Made by a program: the position numbers and the translations under genes
NCBI GenBank assembly: GCA_964486625.1
Contig: CAZANW010000032.1
Location: forward strand, 1 to 22,197
Length of the DNA: 22,197 nucleotides
Direction: 5' to 3'
Origin: JAWCQZ01 sp964486625
Lineage (GTDB): Archaea; Halobacteriota; Syntropharchaeia; JACQPP01
Shown: piece by piece, positions 5,961 to 13,893 of the stretch
Position numbering within the stretch: position 1 is the first letter of the stretch
How the letters are laid out: the number at the start of each line of letters is the position of its first letter
Notes under the pieces: model-generated
What the model saw: the letters and a program-made list of their open reading frames with translations, nothing else
Database searches by the model: none
What the model was told of the DNA's origin: nothing

Positions 5961-6656
5961 TTACCCCAAATCCTCCAAGCACTCCCTCAGCCCCTTCTTG
6001 ACGCAGGCGATGATGGGGGTGTCCCGCAGGGTGTATTTCCGCGTCTCCAGGCTCCGCATCTCCTCCACCAGCGCGAGGAAGTCGGCGGGGTTCTCGGTCT
6101 CGAACGCCACCATGAACTCCGGGTCGTCGAGGCCGAAGGAGTAGGAGGTGTTGTTCTTCACGCTCGGATACTTGTGGCCCATTTCGATGTGCTCCTTCAT
6201 CATCCGCATCCGCTCCGCCGCGGGCAGTTGATACCACTCGGTCGTCTTGACGAATGGATAGACGAAGAGGTATTTGCGTCCTTCGGGCTCGACCCTCGAC
6301 TTCGTCCCCTCCTGGCCCGGGTGCCGGTGGTCCGCCACATAGGGGGAGGGGCGGGCCATCGAGAGGAAGCCGTGCGCCATCTCCAGCCACCGCCCGAGGC
6401 CTGTTTTCCGGAGGGCCGCGGCGTGGGCCTGGAGGTCGTCGAGGGAGGAGGCGAACCTCCAGAGCAGGAAGTCGCAGTCGGCGCGGAGGCCGGTCGTCGA
6501 GTAGCTGAGCGCCTTCACGCGGGGCGTGAACTCCTCGACGGCCGCGACGAACTCGCGCTTGTGCGCCTCCCGCTCCTTCGCCGGCAGCCGCCGCCAGGCG
6601 GGGTCGGCGCGGTAGAAGGAGAAGTGAATGAACTGCTGCCCGTCCGGGTCGGCCAT
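5961..6656 (-). CDS. hemQ: chlorite dismutase-like heme protein, HemQ (coproheme decarboxylase) type
   Basis: This 231-residue protein belongs to the chlorite dismutase/HemQ family. In bacteria HemQ converts coproheme to heme b by two oxidative decarboxylations. Visible motifs are KYLFVYPFVKTTEWY, with Y133 and K137 at the same spacing as the catalytic Tyr and Lys of bacterial HemQ; MMKEHIEMGHKYP, where H156 is the likely proximal heme ligand; and SYSFGLDDPEF (171-181). The HemQ-type Tyr/Lys pair argues against a true chlorite dismutase. Both motif areas are intact, so coproheme chemistry is plausible, though it is not proven in this lineage. It lies 25 nt downstream of the membrane winged-helix gene on the same strand and may also have its own promoter. 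hemA is in the same window but not adjacent. Confidence 0.85.
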   Translation of the reverse strand: MADPDGQQFIHFSFYRADPAWRRLPAKEREAHKREFVAAVEEFTPRVKALSYSTTGLRADCDFLLWRFASSLDDLQAHAAALRKTGLGRWLEMAHGFLSMARPSPYVADHRHPGQEGTKSRVEPEGRKYLFVYPFVKTTEWYQLPAAERMRMMKEHIEMGHKYPSVKNNTSYSFGLDDPEFMVAFETENPADFLALVEEMRSLETRKYTLRDTPIIACVKKGLRECLEDLG

Positions 6657-6680
6657 CCCCTGTGATGGCGGGAAGGGCGC

Positions 6681-6690
6681 ATTACGTTTT
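6681..6690 (-). promoter_or_regulatory. possible TATA-like box of hemQ
   Basis: The minus-strand sequence AAAACGTAAT overlaps the stop region of the upstream gene and is centred about 29 nt from the hemQ ATG. No SD sequence precedes hemQ, so leaderless expression from here is plausible. Confidence 0.3.
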
Positions 6691-7305
6691 CTTTCTTTTC
6701 AGGACCCACCCGGCGAGCCCGAGGAGCGCCAGCGCCAGGGCCCCTCCCGCCACCAGCCAGAGGCCGTAGTGGGGCTCCGGCGGGAGGGCAGTGGAGACCG
6801 GGGCGGCGGGAGCGGGCGCGGCTGCGGGAAGCGCCGCCTCGGCGGCCCCCGCCGCCTTGGGAGCCGCGAGCGGGGCAGCCTTCGGGGCGGTGAGCCCCGG
6901 GAGAACCTCGACCAGCCCGCCGGCCAGGACGAGCCCCAGGAAGGCCCCGAGGTATCTCTTCAGGATGTCCGCCGGCGAGCCGCTGGTCAGCCGCTCCGGA
7001 ACCACCACGATGAGTTTCCGGACCGGCCCGTAGATTTTCATCTCCCGCATCTTCTCGGTCCGCGCTACCCGCTCCACCCGGATGAGGCCCGCCTCCAGGA
7101 GTTTCTCGACGTCATACTGGACGGTGGTGAGGGGGGCCCCCATTTTCTCGGCCAGTTGCGAGGCCGACGCCGGCTCCGCGGCCAGGGAGTCGAGGATGCG
7201 ACGGCAACCCTCGCTGCCGATGACCTGGCCGATTCGCTTGGAATCGCTCCCGAGGGGGACGACGACGAACCTCTCCTCCTTCGGGCCGGGGGTCGCGCCC
7301 TCCAT
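6682..7305 (-). CDS. membrane-tethered winged-helix (ArsR-like) regulator
   Basis: This 207-residue protein has an N-terminal winged helix (about 25-95), including SEGCRRILDSLAAEPASAS, a recognition region APLTTVQYDVEKLLEAGLI and a charged wing. Two hydrophobic segments follow at about 117-137 and 180-203, separated by an Ala/Pro-rich linker (139-178) and closed by the basic tail KRKKT. The likely topology is a cytoplasmic DNA-binding head, an extracytoplasmic linker and a cytoplasmic tail. It therefore looks like a one-component sensor-regulator at the membrane. It diverges from the secreted beta-propeller gene, which is a plausible target or partner. The ATG at 7305 is chosen because GGGTATATCC lies about 25 nt upstream; an in-frame ATG at 7314 is possible. 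A longer in-frame reading from upstream would run through the promoter and is not credible. Confidence 0.7.
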   Translation of the reverse strand: MEGATPGPKEERFVVVPLGSDSKRIGQVIGSEGCRRILDSLAAEPASASQLAEKMGAPLTTVQYDVEKLLEAGLIRVERVARTEKMREMKIYGPVRKLIVVVPERLTSGSPADILKRYLGAFLGLVLAGGLVEVLPGLTAPKAAPLAAPKAAGAAEAALPAAAPAPAAPVSTALPPEPHYGLWLVAGGALALALLGLAGWVLKRKKT

Positions 7306-7325
7306 CCCGCGCATGGGGAGGCGGG

Positions 7326-7335
7326 GGATATACCC
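7326..7335 (-). promoter_or_regulatory. TATA box of the membrane winged-helix gene
   Basis: The minus strand reads GGGTATATCC, a strong TATA element centred about 25 nt from the ATG at 7305. It decides the start-codon choice for a leaderless transcript. Confidence 0.5.
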
Positions 7336-7399
7336 CTTTCCATAGGTGCGAAACGTTCCGTCGCTTCCCCTGCACCCGGTGCGCGGCCTTTGCACTGGG

Positions 7400-7433
7400 G
7401 GAGTTATAATTGACGATTTACATGGATAACTCC
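7400..7433 (+). promoter_or_regulatory. promoter with inverted repeat upstream of the beta-propeller gene
   Basis: The TATA-like sequence GAGTTATAAT (7401-7410) would start transcription near 7430-7435, giving a leader of about 55-60 nt. Perfect 8-bp inverted arms, GGAGTTAT (7400-7407) and ATAACTCC (7426-7433), span the TATA element and the start region. That is the expected position for a repressor site, perhaps for the divergent winged-helix protein. Confidence 0.4.
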
Positions 7434-7489
7434 GAACCGATTCGTAGCCTACCAAACCCTTTTTTCCGCAGCCGCCCGTGGAGGGAACG

Positions 7490-9430
7490 ATGAACAAATC
7501 TACCCTCGTCGGCGTCCTCGCCCTGGCGGTCGCCGCCGCGGGCCTCCTGCTCCTGCCCCCGCCCGCCGGAAAGACGGAGGTCCCGGGCCCCGCCAAGTTC
7601 GCCTCCGAGCAGGAGCTCACGGAGTTCCTGGGGCAGTCCGAGGAGAACACCGGCGCGGTCGGCGGGGCGGTCACCGGCCTCGGGGCTCCGGTGCCCCTGG
7701 CGGCCCCCCGGACGGCTGCCGAGTCGGGGGCCCCCGACTACTCCACGACCAACATCCAGGTCCCGGGAGTGGACGAGGCGGACATCGTGAAGAGCGACGG
7801 GAAGAACCTCTACGTCGTCTCGGGCGGGAAGGTCTCCATCCTCTCCGCCTACCCGCCGGAGTCGGCCCGGTTGCTCTCGCGGGTCGAGCCGGGCGGTCAG
7901 GTCCGCGGAATCTTCGTCCAGGGGGACTGGCTGGCCGTCCTCGGGGAGGAGTCGGTTCCGGGCCCGTGGCCGGAGCCGGTGCCCCTCCCCGCCCAGAGCG
8001 CCGGGGGGGCCGTGGCAGGGGCGCCGCGGGTGGCCTCTTCCTTCGCTTACCCCATCTTCTACGGGACCCCGCGGGCCTACGTGAAGGTCTACAGCATCGC
8101 GGCCCGGGAGAGGCCCGTGCTCCGCCAGAACGTGACCCTGAACGGCTCCCACTTCGACTCCCGGCTCATCGGGAACCTCGTCTACGCGGTGGTCAACGAC
8201 CCGGTCCGGTGGCTCGGCGAGAGGGTCCTGCTGCCCCGGCTCGCCGTGGACGGCAAGGCCTACGCCACGGCCCCCTCCGATATCACCCACTTCAACCGCA
8301 GCGGCCCGGTGGACCGCTTCACCACCGTCCTCGCGGTCGACCTCCGGGGGGGCGAGGTGCGCCGGGAGACCTTCCTCATGGGGTCGGCCCAGGTGATGTA
8401 CGTCTCCCCCGACAGCATCTACGTCGCCTCGGTGGAGTGGCCCGTGACCATCCTGCCCATGGCCGGCGTCCGGCGCTCCGACACCCCCCCCGTGCCCCCG
8501 GAGTTCGAGCAGCGGACGACCCTCCACAAAATCGCCATCGGGAACGGCGACATCCGCCCCGTGGCGACCGGCTCGGTCCCGGGCCGCCTCCTGAACCGCT
8601 TCTCGATGGACCCGCAGGGCGGCTACCTCCGTGTCGCGACGACCGCGGGGGAGGTCTGGTCGGGCACCTCCCGCAGCAACCTCTACGTGCTCGACGGCGA
8701 CCTGAAGGTCGTCGGCCGCCTCGAGGGTCTTGCCCCCGGGGAGCGCATCTACTCGGCCCGCTTCCTCGGCGACCGGGCCTACCTGGTGACCTTCCAGAAG
8801 GTGGACCCGTTCTTCGCCATCGACCTCCGGGACCCGCGGAACCCCGCGGTGCTGGGGTCGCTGAAGATTCCGGGATATTCGGACTACCTCCAGCCCTTCG
8901 ACGAGACCCACCTGCTGGGCATCGGGAAGGACGCGGTGGAGGCCGACACCGGAAACTTCGCCTGGTACCTCGGGCTGAAACTCTCGCTGTTCGACGTCTC
9001 CAATGTCTCCCACCCCGTGGAGCAGGCGAAGGTCGTCGTCGGCGACCGCGGGACCGACTCGGAGGTCCTCCGGGACCCCAAGGCGCTCCTCTTCAGCCGG
9101 GCCCGGGGACTGCTGGTGCTCCCGGTCCACCTGGCCCAGGCCGGCGGGGAGGCCCGCGCCTCGACGTCCTCGCCGCCCGCCTACGGCCGCTTCACGTTCC
9201 AGGGGGCCTACGTCTGGAACGTGAGCCCGGAGCGCGGGTTCGAGTTCCGGGGCCGGGTGACCCACGCGGAGAACGCGAGCCTGGAGTACGGCATCTACCC
9301 CGGCGGGTCGGACACGACCGTGCGCCGCGCCCTCTATATCGGGGAGGTCCTCTACACGGTCTCCGACGCCATGGTCAAGATGAACCGGCTCGACACCCTC
9401 GAGGAGACCGGACGGGTGCTGCTGAGCTAA
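7490..9430 (+). CDS. secreted beta-propeller domain protein (Beta_propel, PF09826-like)
   Basis: This is a 646-residue exported protein. The N-terminus MNKSTLVGVLALAVAAAGLL is a signal sequence or membrane anchor, followed by a low-complexity region to about 80. The propeller begins with YSTTNIQVPGVDEADIVKSD, the hallmark of the prokaryotic family usually annotated as beta propeller domain protein. Repeated blade-like strands follow, such as NLYVVSGGKVSIL, NLYVLDGDLKVVG and RAYLVTFQKVDPFFAIDLRDP, continuing to the C-terminus. There is no lipobox and no C-terminal anchor. A surface or extracellular binding role is inferred; I see no catalytic motif. The ATG at 7490 is preferred over the GTG at 7478 because GGAGGG sits at SD distance before it. 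It diverges from the membrane winged-helix gene. Confidence 0.8.
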   Translation: MNKSTLVGVLALAVAAAGLLLLPPPAGKTEVPGPAKFASEQELTEFLGQSEENTGAVGGAVTGLGAPVPLAAPRTAAESGAPDYSTTNIQVPGVDEADIVKSDGKNLYVVSGGKVSILSAYPPESARLLSRVEPGGQVRGIFVQGDWLAVLGEESVPGPWPEPVPLPAQSAGGAVAGAPRVASSFAYPIFYGTPRAYVKVYSIAARERPVLRQNVTLNGSHFDSRLIGNLVYAVVNDPVRWLGERVLLPRLAVDGKAYATAPSDITHFNRSGPVDRFTTVLAVDLRGGEVRRETFLMGSAQVMYVSPDSIYVASVEWPVTILPMAGVRRSDTPPVPPEFEQRTTLHKIAIGNGDIRPVATGSVPGRLLNRFSMDPQGGYLRVATTAGEVWSGTSRSNLYVLDGDLKVVGRLEGLAPGERIYSARFLGDRAYLVTFQKVDPFFAIDLRDPRNPAVLGSLKIPGYSDYLQPFDETHLLGIGKDAVEADTGNFAWYLGLKLSLFDVSNVSHPVEQAKVVVGDRGTDSEVLRDPKALLFSRARGLLVLPVHLAQAGGEARASTSSPPAYGRFTFQGAYVWNVSPERGFEFRGRVTHAENASLEYGIYPGGSDTTVRRALYIGEVLYTVSDAMVKMNRLDTLEETGRVLLS

Positions 9431-9457
9431 GTGGCCCGGCCAATAAGAATATTCGTA

Positions 9458-9530
9458 TGGGCCCGCCCGGATTCGAACCGGGGAACTGCGCTGTGTGAGA
9501 GCGCCGTCATAACCGCTAGACCACGGGCCC
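9458..9530 (-). tRNA. tRNA-Val (anticodon CAC)
   Basis: The minus strand folds into a complete cloverleaf. The acceptor stem is GGGCCCG paired with CGGGCCC, with discriminator A. There is a D arm with GGTTA in the loop, an anticodon stem GCGCT/AGCGC with loop CTCACAC giving anticodon CAC (valine, GUG codons), a 5-nt variable loop, and a T arm CCCGG/CCGGG with loop TTCGAAT. No intron is present and CCA is not encoded. It is convergent with the beta-propeller gene, 27 bases beyond its stop. I see no convincing TATA box at the usual distance upstream. Confidence 0.97.
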
Positions 9531-9662
9531 TGCCCTGGAAGGGCGGCGGAGGCGAACCCGCCGGGGCCCGCCCCCTCCCCCCTTCCAAACCGCCCTGAAC
9601 TTAACCCGTTCCACCGCGAAACGCGAGAGTCGAGGCGGTTCCCGCGAACCCCCTCTCCGCCG

Positions 9663-9674
9663 ATACCCTTTTTG
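9663..9674 (+). promoter_or_regulatory. weak TATA-like box of the aldehyde dehydrogenase gene
   Basis: ATACCCTTTTTG is the only AT-rich tract in the GC-rich gap 9531-9696. Its centre is about 27 nt from the ATG at 9697. Confidence 0.3.
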
Positions 9675-9696
9675 ACCCCGGCCCCCTAGGCCCACG

Positions 9697-11301
9697 ATGT
9701 CCCTCCAGGCGGTCCTGACCCAGGGGGAGCGGAAGGTGGCGGTCTCGGTGAACCCCGCCACCCTGCAGAAACTGGGCGAGGTCCCCCTGATGACCCCCCG
9801 GGAAATCGAGGTGGCGGTCCGGCGGGCGGCGGAGGCGTTCCCGGCGTGGAGCGCCAGGAGCGTCGGGGAGCGGGCCGCCCTCCTCAAGTCGGTCCAGGCG
9901 GCCCTCGTGGACCGGACCGACGAGATTGCGGAGACCATCTGCACCGAGATGGGGAAGCCGAAGTTCGAGGCGGTGCTCCACGACGTCATGACCGTAGCGA
10001 ACCTCCTCGACTACTACACCAAGAAGGGCCCGAAGATTCTCCGGGAGGAGCCCGTCCGGATGTCCCTGCTCTTCCGGGCGTTCAAGAAGTCCACGATTGT
10101 CCGCAAGCCCTACGGCGTGGTGGCGGTCATCTCGCCGTGGAACTACCCCTTCGCCATCCCGATGAGCGGCATCCTCTTCGCCCTCCTGGCTGGGAACACC
10201 GTGGTTTTCAAGCCCGCCACCGAGGTCGTGCTGGTCGGGAGGAAAATCAAGGAACTCTTCCAGGCCGCGGGGCTCCCCCCCGGGACCGTGGAGCTGGTCC
10301 TCGCGTCGGGCCGGGACGTGGGGGACACGCTGTTCAAGCCCCCGGTCCGGAAGGTGGTCTTCACCGGCTCCACCGCGGTGGGGCAGGAGGTCCTGAAGCG
10401 GTGCTCCGCGAACATCGTCCCCTCGGTCCTTGAACTCGGGGGCAAGGACCCGATGGTGGTCCTGGAGGGGACCGACCCCGAAGCGGCGGCCAACGGCGCG
10501 GTCTGGGGCGCCTTCACCAACTGCGGGCAGGTGTGCGCCTCGGTCGAGCGGGCCTACGTCCACGAGTCGCTCTACGACGAGTTCGTGAAGCGGGTCGTGG
10601 AGAAAACGAAAGCGCTGAAGCTCGGCCCCTGGACCGACCCCGCGACCCAGGTCGGGCCGATGGTCTCCCTCGGGCAACTCCAAATCGTCGAGGAGCAGGT
10701 GAACGACGCGGTGAAGCGGGGCGCGGAGGTCCTCGCCGGGGGGAGGAACCGGGAGGACCTCGGCGGGTTCTACTACGAGCCCACCGTCCTGGTGAAGGTC
10801 AACCACCAGATGAAGGTCATGCGGGAGGAGACCTTCGGGCCGGTCCTGCCGGTGATGAAGTTCCAGACCGAGGAGGAGGCGGTCGCCCTGGCGAACGACA
10901 CCGTCTACGGCCTCACCGCCTCGGTCTGGGGCTCCGACCTCAAGCGCGCCCGGAGGGTGGCGGAGCGCATCGAGGCGGGGACCGTCACCGTCAACGACCA
11001 CGCCTACACCTACGGGGCGGTGGAGACCCCCTGGCAGGGATTCAAGGAGTCTGGCCTTGGCGTCTCCCACTCCGCCTGGGGGCTCCGGGAGTTCACCCAG
11101 CCCCTCCACATCAACGAGCCCGGGGGGCTCATGGGGCGCGCCGCGGCCCGGATGGCCACCCGCCCCTGGTTCTACCCCTACACCCCGGAGCGGCTCGGGA
11201 CCGCCCGGATGCTCACGAAGAACTTCTTCGACCCCCGGAAGTCGGGCGTCTCGAAACTGGCCCTCCTGCCGACGGCCCTGAAATTCGCGCGCGGCAAGTG
11301 A
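9697..11301 (+). CDS. NAD(P)-dependent aldehyde dehydrogenase
   Basis: This 534-residue member of the ALDH superfamily oxidises an aldehyde to the acid (or acyl group) with NAD(P)+. All landmarks are present: PWNYP (147-151) with the oxyanion Asn149, the cofactor motif GNTVVFKPA with Lys172, FTGSTAVGQ (222-230), the general base Glu246 in LELGGKDP, and the nucleophile Cys280 in NCGQVCASVERAY, followed by EETFGPVLPV. It resembles succinate-semialdehyde and coniferyl/long-chain aldehyde dehydrogenases. The C-terminal 60-70 residues extend past the standard core with an aromatic stretch (RPWFYPYTPERLG), which might contact membrane or a partner. The substrate cannot be assigned. It stands alone, 86 bases before purF, with no metabolic partner nearby. 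Confidence 0.9.
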   Translation: MSLQAVLTQGERKVAVSVNPATLQKLGEVPLMTPREIEVAVRRAAEAFPAWSARSVGERAALLKSVQAALVDRTDEIAETICTEMGKPKFEAVLHDVMTVANLLDYYTKKGPKILREEPVRMSLLFRAFKKSTIVRKPYGVVAVISPWNYPFAIPMSGILFALLAGNTVVFKPATEVVLVGRKIKELFQAAGLPPGTVELVLASGRDVGDTLFKPPVRKVVFTGSTAVGQEVLKRCSANIVPSVLELGGKDPMVVLEGTDPEAAANGAVWGAFTNCGQVCASVERAYVHESLYDEFVKRVVEKTKALKLGPWTDPATQVGPMVSLGQLQIVEEQVNDAVKRGAEVLAGGRNREDLGGFYYEPTVLVKVNHQMKVMREETFGPVLPVMKFQTEEEAVALANDTVYGLTASVWGSDLKRARRVAERIEAGTVTVNDHAYTYGAVETPWQGFKESGLGVSHSAWGLREFTQPLHINEPGGLMGRAAARMATRPWFYPYTPERLGTARMLTKNFFDPRKSGVSKLALLPTALKFARGK

Positions 11302-11355
11302 AACCGGGTGGGGTTGGAGATTCTTCAAGATTCCCCCGACGTGGCCTCTGGAGAG

Positions 11356-11365
11356 CATTTTTCTC
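11356..11365 (+). promoter_or_regulatory. TATA-like box of purF
   Basis: CATTTTTCTC is centred about 28 nt before the purF ATG, fitting leaderless initiation. Confidence 0.35.
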
Positions 11366-11387
11366 CCGATAGGCTCCACGGTGAGCG

Positions 11388-12803
11388 ATGTGCGGAATCG
11401 CGGGCATCGCGCTCACGAATCCCCCGGAGAGCCACCGGGCCGCCCACGCCCTCTACTACGCCCTCTACGCCCTCCAGCACCGGGGGCAGGAGTCGGCCGG
11501 CATCGTGGTGGCCCACAACGGGGAGAGCCGGGTCCGGAAGGGGATGGGGATGGTCCCGACCGCAGTGTCGCCCGAGTCGCTGAAGGAACTGGACGGCGCG
11601 GTGGGCATCGGCCACGTCCGCTACTCCACCACCGGCTCCTCCCGCATCGAGAACTGCCAGCCCTTCGTCATCACCTTCGCCGGGGGCACGCTGGCCGTCG
11701 CCCACAACGGGAACCTCGTCAACTACGCCGACCTCCGGGCCGAACTCGAGAAGGGGGGCGCGGTCTTCACCTCGACCACCGACACCGAGGTCATCGCCCA
11801 CCTCCTCGCCCGGGAACTCGCCTCCCACGGCGACCTCGTCGAGGCGCTCCGGGAGGTGGTGCGGCGCATCCAGGGAGCCTACTCGCTGGTGATTCTCCTC
11901 AACGGCCAACTGGTCGCGGTCCGCGACCCCCTCGGCATCCGGCCTCTCTGCCTCGGGGAGGTGGAGGGTGGCTGGGTCGTCGCGTCGGAGAGCGCGGCGG
12001 TGGACACCCTCGGGGGCAAGTTCGTCCGGGACGTGAAGCCCGGGGAGGTCCTCCACTTCCACGACGGGGCGATGGAGTCGGTCCGCCTCGTCCGGGCCGG
12101 GACCACCGCCCACTGCGTCTTCGAATACATCTACCTCGCCCGCCCCGACTCGATTCTGGACGGCCGGCTGGTCTACGACGCCCGGCTCCGCATCGGCGAA
12201 CTGCTGGCCGAGGAGCACCCGGTGGGGGCCGATGTCGCCTCCCCGGTCCCCGACTCGGGCATCACCCAGGCCCTCGGCTACTCCCGGAAATCCGGGCTCC
12301 CTTACCAGGAGACGCTCATCAAGAACCGCTACATCGGCCGCACCTTCATCATGCCCGAGCCCTCCTTGCGGGACCTCTCGGTGAGGCTGAAGTTGAACGC
12401 GGTGGGGCCCAACCTGAAGGACCGGAAGGTGGTCCTGGTGGACGACTCCATCGTGCGGGGGACCACCTCGCGCCGCATCGTGGACACCCTCCGCTCCAAG
12501 GGGGCGAGGGAGGTCCACTTCCGGGTCGGGAGCCCGCCCCTCGTCGCGCCCTGCTACCTCGGGGTGGACATGAAGAGCCGGGAGGAGCTGATTGCGGCGA
12601 GGAAGAGCGTGGAGGAGACGCGGGTCGCGCTGAACGCCGACACCCTCGGATACCTGAGCCTCAAGGCGCTCAGCAAGGCGGTGGGGATGGGGCCGGACAA
12701 ACTCTGCACGGGGTGCCTCACCGGCGAATACCCGGTGGAGGTGCCGGGGGAGAAGTGCATGAGGCGGCAGATGAAACTCACGCAATTCGACGGGAAGGAG
12801 TAG
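11388..12803 (+). CDS. purF: amidophosphoribosyltransferase
   Basis: This is the first committed enzyme of de novo purine synthesis, making phosphoribosylamine from PRPP and glutamine. At 471 residues it has normal length. The sequence opens MCGIAGI, so removal of Met would expose the Ntn nucleophile Cys2. The glutaminase half has HRGQESAGI (31-39), GHVRYSTTG (75-83) and HNGNLVN (106-112). The transferase half has the PRPP loop VVLVDDSIVRGTT (348-360). Cysteines at 243, 389, 440 and 443 (the last pair in LCTGC) match the four ligands of the 4Fe-4S cluster in Bacillus-type PurF, so an iron-sulfur form is likely. The absence of a long prosequence also matters: only Met needs to be removed. purP lies convergently just downstream, though not in the same operon. 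Confidence 0.96.
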   Translation: MCGIAGIALTNPPESHRAAHALYYALYALQHRGQESAGIVVAHNGESRVRKGMGMVPTAVSPESLKELDGAVGIGHVRYSTTGSSRIENCQPFVITFAGGTLAVAHNGNLVNYADLRAELEKGGAVFTSTTDTEVIAHLLARELASHGDLVEALREVVRRIQGAYSLVILLNGQLVAVRDPLGIRPLCLGEVEGGWVVASESAAVDTLGGKFVRDVKPGEVLHFHDGAMESVRLVRAGTTAHCVFEYIYLARPDSILDGRLVYDARLRIGELLAEEHPVGADVASPVPDSGITQALGYSRKSGLPYQETLIKNRYIGRTFIMPEPSLRDLSVRLKLNAVGPNLKDRKVVLVDDSIVRGTTSRRIVDTLRSKGAREVHFRVGSPPLVAPCYLGVDMKSREELIAARKSVEETRVALNADTLGYLSLKALSKAVGMGPDKLCTGCLTGEYPVEVPGEKCMRRQMKLTQFDGKE

Positions 12804-12829
12804 CGCGAGGCATCCCGCTCAACGCTGCC

Positions 12830-13858
12830 CTACGCCACCAGTTCCCCGAGCCGCCTCTTCTGGAACGCGATTTTCACTTCCCGCGCCAGCCTCCTCCCGG
12901 TGGACATGGGCTCGTCCCAGGTGAAGGCCGAGTAGGGCGAGCCCGTGGGGTAGAGGTTGGTCCCCGCCACGATGCGCGCGCTGATTTCGAAGAAGGTGAA
13001 CCCCCGGTCGGGGTGGTAGATGGACTCGAGGCAGAAGGGGCCGATGAGGCCCGGGGCGAAGAGAATCTTGGCCGAGGCCGCCACCTTCTGGCCCGCCGCC
13101 ACCAGGTCCCGGAGGAACTTCTCCCGGACCACGACCGGCAGGTTCCCGGAGACCGTGAATTCCATCTCCGGCGGGTCGGGCCAGTTCCGGAGCCCCTCGT
13201 CCACGGTCTCGATGCGCCGGTCCATGGAGAGCAGTTCGGTCCGGCCGTAGAGGGGCGAGGCGAAGTAGTGGACGTAGTAGCGGACGCCGGTGAGGAACTC
13301 CTGGACCTCGGCGTGCTCCGGCGGGACGCCGGCCGCCGCGAGGCCCCGCAGGACCTCCTTGGGGCTCTTGGCGGTGAAGTAGCCCCGGCCCCCCCGGGCG
13401 CCGGAGAACTTCACGAAGACCTTGGACTTGACCTCCTTGGGCAGGAAGACCTTCGGCGTCTGGAGGCCCGCCTCCATGAGCCACTTCCGCTGCCTCTCCC
13501 GGGAGCCCTCCCACGACAGGGTGGCCCGGTTGCCGAACATCGGGACCTCCAGGGCCATCACCCGCTCCGGCCCCACATACTCCACGAAGGAGCCGTGGGG
13601 GACAAGGAGCGCCTGCTCTTTCAGCAGCGTCCGTTGGACCTCCGGCTCCGCGAGGGCGGGCCAGTCGGGGACCTCGATGAACCGCTCCGGCTTCGCCCGG
13701 GGGAAGGCGTCGTATATCTCCCGGTCCTCCTTCCGCCCGATGCCGATGGTCGGCAGCCCTTCGAGGCGCGCGCCGTGGAAAATCTGGAGCGCCGAGTGGC
13801 TCAGGAGGGTGGCGATGGCGGGGCGGTTGTATTTGCGGGCAATTTCCGTCGGGCCCAT
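12830..13858 (-). CDS. purP: FAICAR synthetase (formate-dependent AICAR ligase), PurP
   Basis: PurP is the archaeal ATP-grasp enzyme that makes FAICAR from AICAR, formate and ATP in place of the folate-dependent PurH transformylase. The 342-residue length is right for the family. Family motifs are IATLLSHSALQI (15-26), where the His is typical of PurP, LVPHGSFVEYVG (85-96), the ATP-grasp loop VKFSGARGGRGYF (149-161), and the metal-binding segment FFEISARIVAGTNLYP near the C-terminus. The ATG at 13858 is chosen because the family N-terminus starts just before IARKYN and a TATA-like ACCTTATGG lies about 28 nt upstream. An in-frame extension upstream would run through this promoter. It is convergent with purF, so two steps of the pathway face each other. 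Confidence 0.95.
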   Translation of the reverse strand: MGPTEIARKYNRPAIATLLSHSALQIFHGARLEGLPTIGIGRKEDREIYDAFPRAKPERFIEVPDWPALAEPEVQRTLLKEQALLVPHGSFVEYVGPERVMALEVPMFGNRATLSWEGSRERQRKWLMEAGLQTPKVFLPKEVKSKVFVKFSGARGGRGYFTAKSPKEVLRGLAAAGVPPEHAEVQEFLTGVRYYVHYFASPLYGRTELLSMDRRIETVDEGLRNWPDPPEMEFTVSGNLPVVVREKFLRDLVAAGQKVAASAKILFAPGLIGPFCLESIYHPDRGFTFFEISARIVAGTNLYPTGSPYSAFTWDEPMSTGRRLAREVKIAFQKRRLGELVA

Positions 13859-13880
13859 GGGGCGCGTTTGGAGCGGGGGC

Positions 13881-13890
13881 CCATAAGGTT
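13881..13890 (-). promoter_or_regulatory. TATA-like box of purP
   Basis: The minus-strand sequence AACCTTATGG lies in the 35-bp gap after the upstream coiled-coil gene, about 28 nt from the purP ATG. This suggests purP has its own promoter. Confidence 0.35.
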
Positions 13891-13893
13891 TCG

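Noticed and set aside
5961..6656. True chlorite dismutase
   Set aside because: The Tyr/Lys pair typical of HemQ is present and no perchlorate-metabolism genes are nearby.
7315..7674. N-terminal extension of the membrane winged-helix protein up to 7674
   Set aside because: The extra residues have no protein-like character and cross the TATA boxes of both divergent genes and the start of the propeller gene.
7418..9265. A long minus-strand open frame opposite the beta-propeller gene
   Set aside because: Its translation is Gly/Arg/Val-rich without motifs, while the plus strand encodes a recognisable signal peptide and propeller family signature.
9447..9454. GAATATTC palindrome between the beta-propeller stop and the tRNA gene
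   Set aside because: It is only 8 bases long with no supporting T-run or partner site, so it cannot be called a terminator or operator.
9601..11379. A long minus-strand open frame opposite the aldehyde dehydrogenase
   Set aside because: The plus-strand frame has all ALDH catalytic motifs; the opposite frame is an artefact of high third-position GC.
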